Shown here one piece after another: positions 36,179 through 47,928 of a stretch of 64,000 bases of DNA. The stretch is from Bradyrhizobium sp. (GTDB lineage Bacteria; Pseudomonadota; Alphaproteobacteria; Rhizobiales; Xanthobacteraceae), in NCBI RefSeq assembly GCF_016219575.1, contig NZ_JACRMG010000009.1:186001-250000 (forward strand), written 5' to 3'. A program made the translations under genes and the position numbers. The stretch's first letter is position 1; every line of letters starts with the position of its first letter. The notes below the pieces were generated by a model. That model had not been told where the DNA came from and did no database searches. It saw only the letters and a list, made by a program, of their open reading frames with translations.

Positions 36179-37051
36179 TCACCGCTCCAGCCGCGCCATC
36201 AGGCTCGAGGTGTCCCAGCGCTTGCCGCCCATTTTCTCGACCTCGGCGTAGAACTGGTCGACCAGGGCGGTGACCGGCAGATTGGCACCGTTGCGGCGGG
36301 CTTCTGCGATGCAGATCGAGAGATCCTTGCGCATCCATTCCACCGCGAAACCGAAGTCATATTTCTTTTCGTTCATCGTCTTGTAGCGGTTGTCCATCTG
36401 CCAGGACTGCGCTGCGCCCTTGGAGATGGTGTCGACCACGTCGGCGATGTCGAGCCCGGACTTCCGGGCGAAGTGGAGGCCCTCGGACAGGCCCTGGACG
36501 AGGCCGGCGATGCAGATCTGGTTGACCATCTTGGTCAGCTGGCCTGCTCCGGCGGGGCCGAGGCGCTTGCACATCCGCGCATAAGCGGAGTTGATGATCG
36601 GCTCGGCCGCGGCATAGGCATCCTCGTTGCCGCCGCACATCACCGTCAGCACGCCATTCTCGGCGCCGGCTTGGCCGCCCGACACCGGAGCGTCGACGAA
36701 CTTGAAGCCGCCCTTGGCGGCTGCGGCGTCAAGTTCACGTGCCACTTCAGCGGAAGCCGTGGTGTGATCGACGAAGGTTGCGCCTTTCTTCATGCCGGCG
36801 AAGGCGCCGTCGGGCCCGATCGCCACCGCGCGCAGGTCGTTGTCGTTGCCGACGCAGCACATCACGAAGTCCTGGCCCTCGGCGGCTGCTTTCGGCGTCG
36901 CGGCGGTCTTGCCGCCGAATTTTTCCGCCCATTGCTGGGCCTTGGCCGCCGTGCGGTTATAGACGGTCACTTCATGGCCGCCCTTCTTGACGAGGTGTCC
37001 TGCCATCGGAAAACCCATCACGCCGAGACCGAGAAAAGCGACTTTCGCCAT
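36179..37051 (-). CDS. HIBADH-family NAD(P)-dependent dehydrogenase
   Basis: 290-residue beta-hydroxyacid dehydrogenase. VAFLGLGVMGFPMAGHLVKK binds the cofactor, FVDAPVSGGQAG is the substrate signature, and the catalytic lysine lies in LTKMVNQICIAG. It is related to GlxR at 6592-7479 but clearly a different subtype. Candidates are 3-hydroxyisobutyrate, glyoxylate or succinic-semialdehyde-type reductases; sequence alone does not decide. The ATG at 37051 is preferred over 37123 because the extra residues are not family-like. Confidence 0.88.
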   Translation of the reverse strand: MAKVAFLGLGVMGFPMAGHLVKKGGHEVTVYNRTAAKAQQWAEKFGGKTAATPKAAAEGQDFVMCCVGNDNDLRAVAIGPDGAFAGMKKGATFVDHTTASAEVARELDAAAAKGGFKFVDAPVSGGQAGAENGVLTVMCGGNEDAYAAAEPIINSAYARMCKRLGPAGAGQLTKMVNQICIAGLVQGLSEGLHFARKSGLDIADVVDTISKGAAQSWQMDNRYKTMNEKKYDFGFAVEWMRKDLSICIAEARRNGANLPVTALVDQFYAEVEKMGGKRWDTSSLMARLER

Positions 37052-37240
37052 CGTTGCTACCTTGGGAGTTTGGCCCAGTGGCCTTGAACTGGCCGGGCGG
37101 TTCTTGGAGGGAGGCCGCACCATAACCCCTGCGCAGGGGAGGGCAACGGCTTCGTTTGGCCGAAATGGCGGGTTTTGTGCTATGGTCGCCGATCAAAGCG
37201 ACGTCGCAAGAATGACTTCACAAAAAAGGGAGTGTTTCGC

Positions 37241-37678
37241 ATGGGCGTGAGCGTGGGCGTGCTCGATCATTTCAACATCCGGACCCGGAATCTCGCCGAT
37301 ACGGTCCGCTTCTATGAGGACATCCTGGGTCTCGAAAAGGGCCCCCGGCCGAACTTCGCTTTCCCCGGCGCGTGGATGTACAGCGAGGGCAAGGCCGTGG
37401 TGCACCTGGTCGACATTTCCAGGACCGACGAGGCACAGAAGCCGGACTCCGGCGTTGTCCACCATGTCGCCTTCGCCTCGACCGGCTTTGACGGCATGAA
37501 GCAGCGCCTGCAGTCGAAAGGCATGGCCTTCGATTCCCGCCAGGTGCCGGGTGGCGACCTCTGGCAGATCTTCGTCGATGACCCCAATGGCGTCATGATC
37601 GAGCTGAATTACGAGGCCGCCAAGGAGGGGGGCTCGGTGGCTCCGGTGGAGCGGCGGGAAGACATAGGCGCTAGGTAA
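37241..37678 (+). CDS. VOC family protein
   Basis: 145 residues of the glyoxalase/dioxygenase fold: LDHFNIRTRNLADTVRFYED begins module one, VHHVAFASTGFDGMKQRL module two, and GVMIELNYE ends it. Metal-ligand candidates are His10, His58, His81 and the C-terminal Glu. A methylmalonyl-CoA epimerase or lactoylglutathione-lyase-like reaction is possible. The start at 37241 has GGGAGTG upstream. The C-terminal codons are repeated in tandem after the stop. Confidence 0.82.
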   Translation: MGVSVGVLDHFNIRTRNLADTVRFYEDILGLEKGPRPNFAFPGAWMYSEGKAVVHLVDISRTDEAQKPDSGVVHHVAFASTGFDGMKQRLQSKGMAFDSRQVPGGDLWQIFVDDPNGVMIELNYEAAKEGGSVAPVERREDIGAR

Positions 37679-37711
37679 TTGGGCGCAAGGTAATTGGGCG
37701 CGAGGTAGCAT
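37667..37711 (+). repeat. Three 15-bp tandem repeats over the VOC gene stop
   Basis: Units GGCGCTAGGTAATTG, GGCGCAAGGTAATTG and a degenerate third (GGCGCGAGGTAGCAT) follow one another. The stop codon TAA is within the first unit, so the gene end has been duplicated behind itself. Confidence 0.7.
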
Positions 37712-37766
37712 TTCCCGCCCAATCGCTCTATAGGCGCTTCCGGAAATAGCTTTAGGAGATGCGCCC

Positions 37767-38924
37767 TTGAGCGTGACGCAACAGCAGGTTCTCGATGCCC
37801 TCTCCAGGGTGATGTCGCCGCGCGGCGTCGCCTTGCCCAATGCCAATGTGCTGTCGGCGATCACGGTCACCGACGGCAAGGTGTTCTTCTCCGTCAATGT
37901 CGACGCCGCCGAGGCCCGCGCCTGGGAGAGCGTCCGGGCGCAGGCGGAAGCCGCCGTGCGCGCCATTCCCGGCGTTTCGGTCGCGATGATCGCGCTGACA
38001 GCGGAGCGCAAGCCCGGCTCGGCCAGCCCGCCGCCGGTTCCGCAGCCGCACCGCCATACCTCAGGCCACTCACACAGTGCCGGCGTGCAGCCGGCCGCCT
38101 CGCACCGGCCGCCGCAGGGCGGGCAGAACCCGATGTCGAAGCAGGCGGAAATCCCCGGCATTGCCGCGATCATCGCCGTTGCCTCCGGCAAGGGCGGCGT
38201 CGGCAAATCGACCACCGCGCTCAACCTCGCGCTCGGCCTGCGCGACCAAGGGCTGCGCGTTGGCCTGCTGGACGCCGATATCTATGGTCCTTCGGTACCG
38301 CGGCTGACCGGCATCCATGACAAGCCGCAGCTCAACGCCGACCGGAAGATGATCCCGATCGAGCGGTTCGGGCTCTCGATCATGTCGATCGGCTTCCTCG
38401 TCGAGGAGGACACCGCGATGATCTGGCGCGGGCCGATGGTGATGTCGGCAATTACCCAGATGCTGCGCGACGTCGAGTGGGGCAAGCTCGATGTGCTCGT
38501 GGTCGACATGCCGCCGGGCACCGGGGACGCGCAGCTCACCCTGGCGCAGAACGTGCCGCTGAAGGGCGCGATCATCATCTCGACGCCGCAAGACCTGTCG
38601 CTGATCGACGCGCGGCGCGGCCTTGCCATGTTCAGGAAGGTCAACGTGCCCGTGCTCGGCATCGTCGAGAACATGAGCTACTTCCAGTGCCCGCATTGCG
38701 GCACGCGCTCCGATATTTTCGGCCATGGCGGGGCGCGGCACGAGGCGGAAAAACTCGGCGTGCCCTTCCTCGGCGAGATACCGCTGCACATGTCGATTCG
38801 TGCCACGTCCGATGCGGGAACGCCCGTCGTGGACAGCGAGCCGGACGGCCCGCATGCCGCGATCTACCGTTCCATCGGCGCCAGGGTCCGTGAGCAGCTT
38901 CAGGATGTTATCGCAGCTGCCTGA
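37767..38924 (+). CDS. apbC: Mrp/ApbC-type iron-sulfur cluster carrier
   Basis: 385 residues. An N-terminal MIP18/DUF59 domain (1-85) is followed by a histidine/proline-rich linker (about 90-125), then the P-loop ATPase with the deviant Walker A SGKGGVGKST, the GLLDADIYGPS and VVDMPPGTGD blocks and the cysteine pair CPHCG that binds a bridging cluster. It delivers Fe-S clusters to apo-proteins, for example dehydratases and MoaA, both encoded here. The start codon is TTG at 37767, supported by TAGGAGA 7 bases upstream and by the DUF59 N-terminus. Confidence 0.93.
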   Translation: MSVTQQQVLDALSRVMSPRGVALPNANVLSAITVTDGKVFFSVNVDAAEARAWESVRAQAEAAVRAIPGVSVAMIALTAERKPGSASPPPVPQPHRHTSGHSHSAGVQPAASHRPPQGGQNPMSKQAEIPGIAAIIAVASGKGGVGKSTTALNLALGLRDQGLRVGLLDADIYGPSVPRLTGIHDKPQLNADRKMIPIERFGLSIMSIGFLVEEDTAMIWRGPMVMSAITQMLRDVEWGKLDVLVVDMPPGTGDAQLTLAQNVPLKGAIIISTPQDLSLIDARRGLAMFRKVNVPVLGIVENMSYFQCPHCGTRSDIFGHGGARHEAEKLGVPFLGEIPLHMSIRATSDAGTPVVDSEPDGPHAAIYRSIGARVREQLQDVIAAA

Positions 38925-39098
38925 AGCGGTTCTTCAACTTTGGTTTTAGTCAGTGCTGTCATGCCTTTGTTGCGTTTCCGCTTCGCAACTTCCGTGTTAA
39001 AGCGCCCCCGCCAGAGCGTCGCCGGTCGTATGCAGCGTGGCCGCCGGACGAACCGCTCGCGAAATCCCCCGGGTACTTCCCACCAAGGAGAGACTTGA

Positions 39099-40187
<1,089 letters not shown>

Positions 40188-40199
40188 TCTAGACTTTAG

Positions 40200-41498
<1,299 letters not shown>

Positions 41499-41522
41499 TC
41501 GCACGCGGACGCTTCAAACAAG

Positions 41523-41554
41523 AACCCCGGAGCGCGACGCTCCGGGGTTTTTTT
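41523..41554. terminator. Intrinsic terminator between convergent genes
   Basis: A perfect 12-bp stem (41523-41534 with 41538-41549), 3-base loop, then a run of T. It lies between TakP-like copy 2 and the leftward dctM stop and, with AA at its 5' side, mainly serves the rightward gene. Confidence 0.9.
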
Positions 41555-41579
41555 GTTGCCTGCGACGAGGAGGCGCCGG

Positions 41580-43190
41580 CTATTGCTTCGGCGGCCCCTG
41601 GCCGAAATCGATTGGCGGCAGCTCGATCTGCGGCACCTCGATCTTGACCTTGCTGAGGTCGACGTCGATGGGCTTGTCGAGCAGGGCGGTCACGGTGATC
41701 GGGAAGGCGATCACCAGAGCCACCATGATCAGCTGCAGGAAGATCCACGGTACCGCGCCCCAGTAGATGTCGGAGCTCTTCACCTCGCGCGGCGCCACGC
41801 CGCGCAAATAGAACAGCGCAAAGCCGAACGGCGGATGCAGGAACGAGGTCTGCATGTTGACGCAGAGCATGACGCCGAACCAGATCAGTGCAGCATCGGC
41901 GCCTACCACGGGAGTGAGGACCTTCTGCGCGATCGGCGCCACCATCGGCAGGATGATGAAGGCGATCTCGAAGAAATCGAGGAAGAACGCCAGGAAGAAG
42001 ATGAAGACGTTGATGAAGATCAGGAAGCCCCAGACGCCGCCCGGGATCGAGGTCAGGTGGTGCTCGAGCCAGACGCCGCCGGATACGCCGAGGAACACCA
42101 CCGAGAAGCAGGTCGAGCCGATCAGGATGAACACCACCATGGTGGAGATGCGCATGGTCGACTCGTAGCCCTGCTTGATGAGATCGCGCAGGTCGGGAAT
42201 CTTCACCGCCTCGAGGCAGAGCCAGATCACCGCGATGTAGACCACGGCGAAGGCGAGCTTGAAAAACAGGCTGTCGCGCGACAGCAGTATCGCGATGATT
42301 GCGCCGATGCCGGCGGCGATGATGCCGATCAGCATCATCCGGTGACCGGGCTTGCTGAGTTCCTTGTGGTGGATCGCGGCGAGAACGATAGCGCCGATCG
42401 CGCCCATGGCGCCGGCTTCGGTCGGCGTCGCGAGGCCCAGCATCATGGTGCCGAGCACGACGAAGATCAGCACCGCGGAGGGGATGATGCCCATCAGGCA
42501 CTTCTTCCAGAGCGGCCAGCCGGTCAGCGTGCGCGCCTCTTTCGGCACCGCCGGCACATGGTCCGGCTTTACGATACCGAGCAGGAACGTGTAGCCGGCG
42601 AACAGCGCGATCTGCAGGATCGAGGGACCCCAGGCGCCGAGATACATGTCGCCCACGGACTTGCCGAGCTGGTCGGCCATCACGATCAGTACCAGCGACG
42701 GCGGCACCAGCTGCGTAATGGTGCCGGACGCCGCCAGCACGCCGGTGATGTATCGGACGTTGTAGCCGTAGCGCATCATGACCGGCAGCGAGATCAGCGC
42801 CATCGCGATCACCTGCGCCGCCACCGTGCCGGTGATGGCGCCCAGGATGAAGCCGACGATGATGACGGAATAGCCGAGGCCGCCGCGCACCGGTCCGAAC
42901 AGCTGGCCCATCGAGTCCAGCATGTCCTCGGCGAGACCGCATCGCTCCAGCACCGATCCCATGAAGGTGAAGAAGGGAATCGCCAGCAGCAATTCGTTGG
43001 ACAGCACGCTGCCGAAGATGCGGCCCGGGATCGCCTGCAGGAAGTTGAGGTCGAAGAAGCCGAGATAGATCGACAGGAAGCCGAACGACAGCCCGAGCGC
43101 GGCGAGCGTGAAGGCCACCGGGAAGCCGATCAGCATGGCCAGGATCAGGCCGCCGAACATCAGCGGCGGCATCATCTCCAGGGAAATCAT
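41580..43190 (-). CDS. TRAP transporter large permease (DctM/TakM-like)
   Basis: 536-residue membrane protein with about 13 helices. FGGLILAMLIGFPVAFTLAA, LLLAIPFFTFMGSVLERCGL and SGTITQLVPPSLVLIVMADQ are hallmark DctM blocks. At 536 residues it is longer than DctM of the dicarboxylate system (about 425), as usual for TakM-type subunits. It drives sodium-coupled uptake with the small subunit and a TakP receptor. The start overlaps the end of the small-subunit gene by 4 bases. Confidence 0.93.
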   Translation of the reverse strand: MISLEMMPPLMFGGLILAMLIGFPVAFTLAALGLSFGFLSIYLGFFDLNFLQAIPGRIFGSVLSNELLLAIPFFTFMGSVLERCGLAEDMLDSMGQLFGPVRGGLGYSVIIVGFILGAITGTVAAQVIAMALISLPVMMRYGYNVRYITGVLAASGTITQLVPPSLVLIVMADQLGKSVGDMYLGAWGPSILQIALFAGYTFLLGIVKPDHVPAVPKEARTLTGWPLWKKCLMGIIPSAVLIFVVLGTMMLGLATPTEAGAMGAIGAIVLAAIHHKELSKPGHRMMLIGIIAAGIGAIIAILLSRDSLFFKLAFAVVYIAVIWLCLEAVKIPDLRDLIKQGYESTMRISTMVVFILIGSTCFSVVFLGVSGGVWLEHHLTSIPGGVWGFLIFINVFIFFLAFFLDFFEIAFIILPMVAPIAQKVLTPVVGADAALIWFGVMLCVNMQTSFLHPPFGFALFYLRGVAPREVKSSDIYWGAVPWIFLQLIMVALVIAFPITVTALLDKPIDVDLSKVKIEVPQIELPPIDFGQGPPKQ

Positions 43191-43729
43191 TGCGTCGGCC
43201 TCTCGTACTTGGCGTCGATCACCACATAGCCCTGCAGCGCGGCCATGCGCTTGATGACCTCGGAGACGCCTTGCAGTGCGAGCATGACGAAGCCGGCCGG
43301 GATGACGAACTTGATGGGCCAGCGGATCAATCCGCCGGCATTGGAGGAAATTTCACCGACCGAGTAGGCCTGCATGAAGAACGGCCAGGACAGATAGGCG
43401 AGCAGCAGGCAGGACGGGATCAGGAAGCACAGCGTGCCGATCAGGTCGAGCCAGAGCTGTCCGCGTTCCGACAGCATCAGATAGAGGATCTCGACGCGGA
43501 CATGCTCGTTGCGCTTGAAGGTATAGGAAGCGCCGAACATGATGACGACGGCGAACATGTACCATTGCAGTTCGAGCCAGGCATTGGAGCTGTAGCCGAA
43601 TGCGTAGCGGATCATGGCATTGCCGGCACTGACGACGCAGGCGGCCAGGATCAGGAAGTTACAGACATCGCCGAGTTTTTGATTCAACAGGTCGATCGCG
43701 TTGCTGAGACCTAGCAATGGACGCATCAT
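43187..43729 (-). CDS. TRAP transporter small permease (DctQ/TakQ-like)
   Basis: 180-residue protein with four helices (about 20-40, 55-75, 95-118, 140-158), the DctQ layout, and SYTFKRNEHVRVEILYLML in the loop typical of the family. First gene of the QM pair. It is transcribed toward the two TakP receptor genes rather than with them. The 296 bases between this start and moaA hold no convincing gene. Confidence 0.9.
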   Translation of the reverse strand: MMRPLLGLSNAIDLLNQKLGDVCNFLILAACVVSAGNAMIRYAFGYSSNAWLELQWYMFAVVIMFGASYTFKRNEHVRVEILYLMLSERGQLWLDLIGTLCFLIPSCLLLAYLSWPFFMQAYSVGEISSNAGGLIRWPIKFVIPAGFVMLALQGVSEVIKRMAALQGYVVIDAKYERPTQ

Positions 43730-44025
43730 TTTCTCCCCGGCGGCCGCGCCGGCGCGCCGATGTTCTTGTTGGGCACCGCTACGCCGCCGCGCGCCGAACG
43801 CACGGAACCGTCACACACCTGCAGCAGTGATTGCAACGAAAGTCCTCCCCCTTCACGTGCTTCGCCGTCTTGGCTGTCCCCAACGGAAACAACGGCCTGT
43901 TGTCCGGCCGCGCAGGCTTGAAGCACGGGCACCATTTCAGCGCGCCTTGCCGCCGTCAATCGGAAAATGGACAAATTGACGCGGGGGTAAGCGGTTAGGC
44001 AGGCCGGGGCCGGCGGGCAGCGAAT

Positions 44026-45051
44026 TCAGCCGCCGGTCACGCTCATGTGGCGGCTGACGCTCGGCCGGTTGTGGCGGCGGTCGATGATGAAGTCGTGCCC
44101 CCTCGGCTTCAGCCCGATGGCGCGATCGATCGCCGCGGAAAGCAGCTCGTCATCGGGCGAAATGCGCAACGGTTTGCGCAAATCGGAGGCATCTTCATGC
44201 CCGAGGCAGGTGTGCAGCGTACCGGTGCAAGTGATGCGGACCCGGTTGCAGGATTCGCAGAAGTTGTGCGTCATCGGCGTGATGAAGCCGAGCTTGCCGC
44301 CGGTCTCGGCCACGCGCACATAGCGGGCAGGGCCGCCGGTGGTCTCGTCGAGATCGGTCAGCGTGAACTGCTGGGCGAGCCGTGTCCGCAACAGCGACAG
44401 CGGCACATACTGGTCGATGCGGCCTTCGCCGACATCTCCCATCGGCATAACCTCGATCAAGGTAAGCGCCATGCCCTTGCCGTGCGCCCATTGCATCAGC
44501 GCGGGGATCTCGTCCTCGTTGAGGTTCTTCAGCGCGACCGCATTGATCTTCACCGCCAGGCCGGCAGCGCGCGCCGCCTCGATGCCCGCCAGCACCTTGT
44601 CGATATCGCCCCAGCGGGTGATGGCGCGGAACTTGTCGGCATCCAGCGTGTCCAGCGACACGTTGATGCGGCGGACGCCGCAATCGGCGAGTTCGGCGGC
44701 AAAGCGCGCGAGCTGCGAGCCGTTGGTGGTCAGCGTCAGCTCGTCCAGCGCGCCGGTCTTGAGGTGGCGCGACAGCGAACGTACCAGCGACATCACGTTG
44801 CGGCGGACCAGCGGCTCGCCGCCGGTGAGGCGCAGCTTGCGCACGCCCTTGGCGATAAAGGCGGAGCACAGCCGGTCGAGTTCTTCCAGCGTCAGCAGGT
44901 CGGCCTTCGGCAGGAAGGTCATGTCCTCCGACATGCAATAGAAGCAGCGCAGATCGCAACGATCGGTGACCGATACGCGCAGATAGCGGATGGTCCGGCC
45001 GAACGGATCGACCATCGGTCCAAGCAACGCCTGTTCGGAACTAGCGCTCAT
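44026..45051 (-). CDS. moaA: GTP 3',8-cyclase MoaA
   Basis: 341-residue radical-SAM enzyme, first step of molybdenum cofactor synthesis. The N-terminal cluster motif is CDLRCFYC (Cys-x3-Cys-x2-Cys) after RVSVTDR. The C-terminal second cluster has [33 protein letters not shown] binds SAM. The protein ends in the di-glycine needed for activity (SVTGG). Transcribed alone. Moco enzymes are not in this window. Confidence 0.97.
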   Translation of the reverse strand: MSASSEQALLGPMVDPFGRTIRYLRVSVTDRCDLRCFYCMSEDMTFLPKADLLTLEELDRLCSAFIAKGVRKLRLTGGEPLVRRNVMSLVRSLSRHLKTGALDELTLTTNGSQLARFAAELADCGVRRINVSLDTLDADKFRAITRWGDIDKVLAGIEAARAAGLAVKINAVALKNLNEDEIPALMQWAHGKGMALTLIEVMPMGDVGEGRIDQYVPLSLLRTRLAQQFTLTDLDETTGGPARYVRVAETGGKLGFITPMTHNFCESCNRVRITCTGTLHTCLGHEDASDLRKPLRISPDDELLSAAIDRAIGLKPRGHDFIIDRRHNRPSVSRHMSVTGG

Positions 45052-45175
45052 TCAATCCGTGCCGTCTTGCTCGCTTTGCGGAGGCAGCGCCCGAGCGCCC
45101 CTTTGGCACACAATGTAGGCAGATTGCAATGCACCCACAATCCGCGTGAACGGATCGGCCGATCGGCAAGACGGA

Positions 45176-45634
45176 TCAGCGCGTCGGCGGCGGCGGATTG
45201 GGGAAGGGGGAGGCCGCAGGGGCAGCCGCTGACGCCGGGGGCTTTGGCTTCTTCGGCTTGGCGCGGATCGGCTTGGGCGGGCCGGCTGGCTTCAACTCGA
45301 CAAAGACCGGATTGGGCTCGATCGTCGTTATGGCCGGCGTTGGCACCTCGCCCGTGTTGTCGCCAGGGGTGTAGGTGACCTGCACTGGCACGGTAGCCGG
45401 CTGGAACTTGTTCATCGTGAAGGTCACGGAGAAGCCGGTTTCGCCGGCGGGGATATTGACCGAGCAGGGGGTCTTGCAGGTCTGCCCGTTGGAAGTGCGC
45501 GCCTCGGCGCCCGAGGGGACGGATTCCAGCGTCACCGGCACCGTCGGCGGCGTAGACTTGAAGGAATCGAACGAAAAGGAGGCGCAGCCGGAAAGCCCCA
45601 TTCCTGCCACGGCGACCACGATGACACGACGCAT
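45176..45634 (-). CDS. PEGA-domain lipoprotein
   Basis: 152 residues. A lipoprotein signal ends in the lipobox LSGC, giving a lipidated cysteine near residue 17. A PEGA-like domain follows (VPVTLESVPSGAEARTSNGQ, CKTPCSVNIPAG), then a proline/lysine-rich tail (PKPIRAKPKKPKPP). Such proteins sit on the outer or inner membrane facing the periplasm and may bind carbohydrate. The ATG at 45634 is chosen because it places the signal correctly. A CtrA-type site lies about 93 bases upstream. Confidence 0.8.
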   Translation of the reverse strand: MRRVIVVAVAGMGLSGCASFSFDSFKSTPPTVPVTLESVPSGAEARTSNGQTCKTPCSVNIPAGETGFSVTFTMNKFQPATVPVQVTYTPGDNTGEVPTPAITTIEPNPVFVELKPAGPPKPIRAKPKKPKPPASAAAPAASPFPNPPPPTR

Positions 45635-45726
45635 GACCGTCACTCTAACTGTGGCGAACCGCCACAATCCCCGGTGGCGACCTTAGGAGCGTCGGAAATG
45701 CGGCGCAACGGTGCGCAGCCTCATAG

Positions 45727-45741
45727 TTAACTGATGGTTAA
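45727..45741. promoter_or_regulatory. CtrA-type binding site
   Basis: TTAACTGATGGTTAA is TTAA-N7-TTAA, extended to TTAAC on both halves (GTTAACTGATGGTTAACG). It lies between the leftward lipoprotein start (45634) and the leftward gph stop (45777), so it can only serve the lipoprotein gene. Confidence 0.55.
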
Positions 45742-45776
45742 CGGCAAAAGCTCAGAGAAAGTCTGGAAAAATCAAT

Positions 45777-46457
45777 CTATTGCTTTGATTTCAGGATGCT
45801 TTCGACGGCTTCCGGCAGTTCGTTCATATGCCCGATCAGGCGATCCGGCTTGAGTTCCGCGATCGGCACGTCGGTGTAGCCGAACGAGACGCCGACCACG
45901 GGAATGCCGGCCCGGCGGGCCGCCCCGATGTCGGTTCCGGAATCCCCGACCATGACCGATGCCGGGGAGTGCCCGCCGGCCCGGGCGATGGTCTGGTGCA
46001 GGATGGCCGGGTCGGGCTTGGCCACGCCGAACGTGTCCGCGCCGCAGATCGCCGCAAACCGGCGCGTCATGCCCAGCCGGTCCAGCAGCAGTTTCGAAAG
46101 CCATTCGAGCTTGTTGGTGCAGACCGCGAAGCGATAGCCGCTCGCTTCGAGGTCATCCAGTGCCGCCTCCAGGCCTTCGAAAGCACGCGACTCGTCGGCG
46201 ATGTGCTCGGCGTAATAATCGATGAAATCGCGCATCATGCGGTCGAGTTCGCCGACGGTGACGGTGACGCCCTCGACCTCTAGGCCGCGCTCGATCAGCT
46301 TGCGCGCGCCCGCGCCGATCATGTTGCGTGCGGAAGCGAGCGGGACCGGCGGCAGCCCCTCGCGGTCGAGCACGAAGTTCAGGGCGTTGATCAGGTCCGG
46401 CGCGGTGTCGACGAGCGTGCCGTCGAGATCGAATACGACAATGCGGGGAGAGGTCAT
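45777..46457 (-). CDS. gph: Phosphoglycolate phosphatase
   Basis: 226-residue HAD phosphatase. Motif I is VFDLDGTLVDTAPDL with the nucleophile Asp; motif II is the threonine in VCTNK; motif III lysine is in FGVAKPDP; motif IV is MVGDSGTDIGAAR. The Gph-type cap (ARNMIGAGARKLIERGL) supports phosphoglycolate as substrate. Its product glycolate, once oxidised to glyoxylate, would feed the Gcl pathway at 3967-7479. It is divergent from rpiA, both Calvin-cycle-related in autotrophic relatives. Confidence 0.9.
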   Translation of the reverse strand: MTSPRIVVFDLDGTLVDTAPDLINALNFVLDREGLPPVPLASARNMIGAGARKLIERGLEVEGVTVTVGELDRMMRDFIDYYAEHIADESRAFEGLEAALDDLEASGYRFAVCTNKLEWLSKLLLDRLGMTRRFAAICGADTFGVAKPDPAILHQTIARAGGHSPASVMVGDSGTDIGAARRAGIPVVGVSFGYTDVPIAELKPDRLIGHMNELPEAVESILKSKQ

Positions 46458-46624
46458 GGTCGAAGTCGCTATCGGTCGGGAGGCGCAGGTGCAAGTGGGC
46501 AGCTGCTGAAATAGCTGCAAAACCGGGTCCTTTTGCCCCGGATAGCCCGCTTTCGGCGCTGTTCCTGCGTCGAAAACGACGCTAGATATCCCCGCCAGCA
46601 GGGCCCCCGGGAGCATCATCGCAC

Positions 46625-47323
46625 GTGGACATGGAAGCACTCAAACGGCAGGCGGCGGCGCGCGCCCTGGAGCGGGTCACTGGCGGCATGAAGCTCGGGC
46701 TCGGCACCGGCTCGACCGCGCGGCATTTCGTGGACCTCCTGGGCGAGAAGGTGCGTGCCGGCATGAAGGTGATCGGCGTGCCGACGTCGGAAGCGACCCG
46801 CGCCCAGGCCGAGCAGTGCGGCATTGCGTTGACCACGCTGGACGAGGTCGACCGGCTCGACCTGACGGTGGACGGCGCCGATGAGGTCGATCCCGCGCTC
46901 AATTTGATCAAGGGCGGGGGCGGGGCGTTGTTGCGGGAGAAGATCGTCGCGGCCGCGTCGGATCGCATGATCGTGATCGCGGATGAGACCAAGTGGGTCG
47001 ATACGCTCGGCCGCTTCCCCCTGCCTGTGGAGGTGATCCCCTTCGGGCTCGGCGCCACGAGGCGGGCCATGGAACAGGCATTTGCGGTGGCCGGCGTTTC
47101 CGGGCAAATGGTGCTCCGAAAGGGCAAGGACGGCCATGCTTTTGTCACCGATGGTGGCCACTGGATCGTCGACGGCCATCTCGGCCGGATCGCGGACGCG
47201 CCGCGTCTGGCGAGCCTGCTGAATGCGATCCCCGGAGTGGTCGAGACCGGACTGTTCGTCGGCCTCGCCAGCACGGTGATCCTGGCGGGTGTAAACGGAA
47301 TTCGCGTTGTTGAACGGCGGTGA
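46625..47323 (+). CDS. rpiA: Ribose-5-phosphate isomerase A
   Basis: 232 residues. [18 protein letters not shown] binds the phosphate, [20 protein letters not shown] holds the catalytic aspartates, and [20 protein letters not shown] with ADETKWV follows, as in RpiA. It interconverts ribose 5-phosphate and ribulose 5-phosphate. The start is GTG 46625 or ATG 46631. The DUF2059 gene follows after 23 bases and gor after another 30. Confidence 0.95.
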   Translation: MDMEALKRQAAARALERVTGGMKLGLGTGSTARHFVDLLGEKVRAGMKVIGVPTSEATRAQAEQCGIALTTLDEVDRLDLTVDGADEVDPALNLIKGGGGALLREKIVAAASDRMIVIADETKWVDTLGRFPLPVEVIPFGLGATRRAMEQAFAVAGVSGQMVLRKGKDGHAFVTDGGHWIVDGHLGRIADAPRLASLLNAIPGVVETGLFVGLASTVILAGVNGIRVVERR

Positions 47324-47346
47324 CGCCGAAATCGAGGAGAATTGGA

Positions 47347-47898
47347 ATGAAGGGCTTTTCGGGAATCTTGTCGGCGGCTGGTCTTGCGGCCACCCTTGCG
47401 CTGTCTGGCGTTCCCGCCATGGCACAGGCGCCGAAGCAGGGCGCTGCGCCCGCGGCCAACTCGCAGCCGCTCAAGCAGGCCTCGCCGGCTGCGCTCGCCG
47501 CGGCCAAGGAAATCCTGGTCATGAAAAACGCGGCTGCCATGTATCAGGCGGCCGTTCCCAACATCGTCGAGCAGACCAAGAATGCGCTGATCCAGAATAA
47601 TCTCAACTACCAGAAGGATATCGGCGAAGTGGCCGTCGTCGTCGCCAAGAACCTGGCCGGCCGCGAAAAGGAGATCGGCGAGGGCATGGCACTGGTCTAT
47701 GCCAACGAGTTCTCCGAGCAGGAGCTGAAGGACCTCGTCACTTTCTACAAGTCGCCGCTCGGCCAGAAGCTGCTCGCGACCGAGCCGCGCGCCATCCAGT
47801 TCAGCATGTCCTACATGAACCAGTGGGCGACGATGTTTGCCGGAGTCGTGAACGAGGCGTTCCGTGAAGAGATGAAGAAGCGCAACAAGCCGATCTGA
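47347..47898 (+). CDS. DUF2059 exported protein
   Basis: 183 residues. Signal peptide at 1-26 (ending AMAQ), then an alanine/proline-rich segment and the DUF2059 domain (about 70-180), with EFSEQELKDLVTFYKSPLGQ its best conserved part. Helical, periplasmic, function unknown. The position between rpiA and gor is common in Bradyrhizobium. GAGGAGA precedes the ATG. Confidence 0.88.
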   Translation: MKGFSGILSAAGLAATLALSGVPAMAQAPKQGAAPAANSQPLKQASPAALAAAKEILVMKNAAAMYQAAVPNIVEQTKNALIQNNLNYQKDIGEVAVVVAKNLAGREKEIGEGMALVYANEFSEQELKDLVTFYKSPLGQKLLATEPRAIQFSMSYMNQWATMFAGVVNEAFREEMKKRNKPI

Positions 47899-47928
47899 TC
47901 GCGGTCGGCTGAGAAGGGCAGGGCCGCC

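Noticed and set aside
41553..43229. A 558-codon open frame on the plus strand
   Set aside because: Antisense to the TRAP large permease; the product is a low-complexity glutamine/histidine/arginine-rich chain.
43726..43974. 82-codon open frame before dctQ on the minus strand
   Set aside because: No ribosome binding site, no family character, and it runs into the dctQ start; more likely the promoter region.
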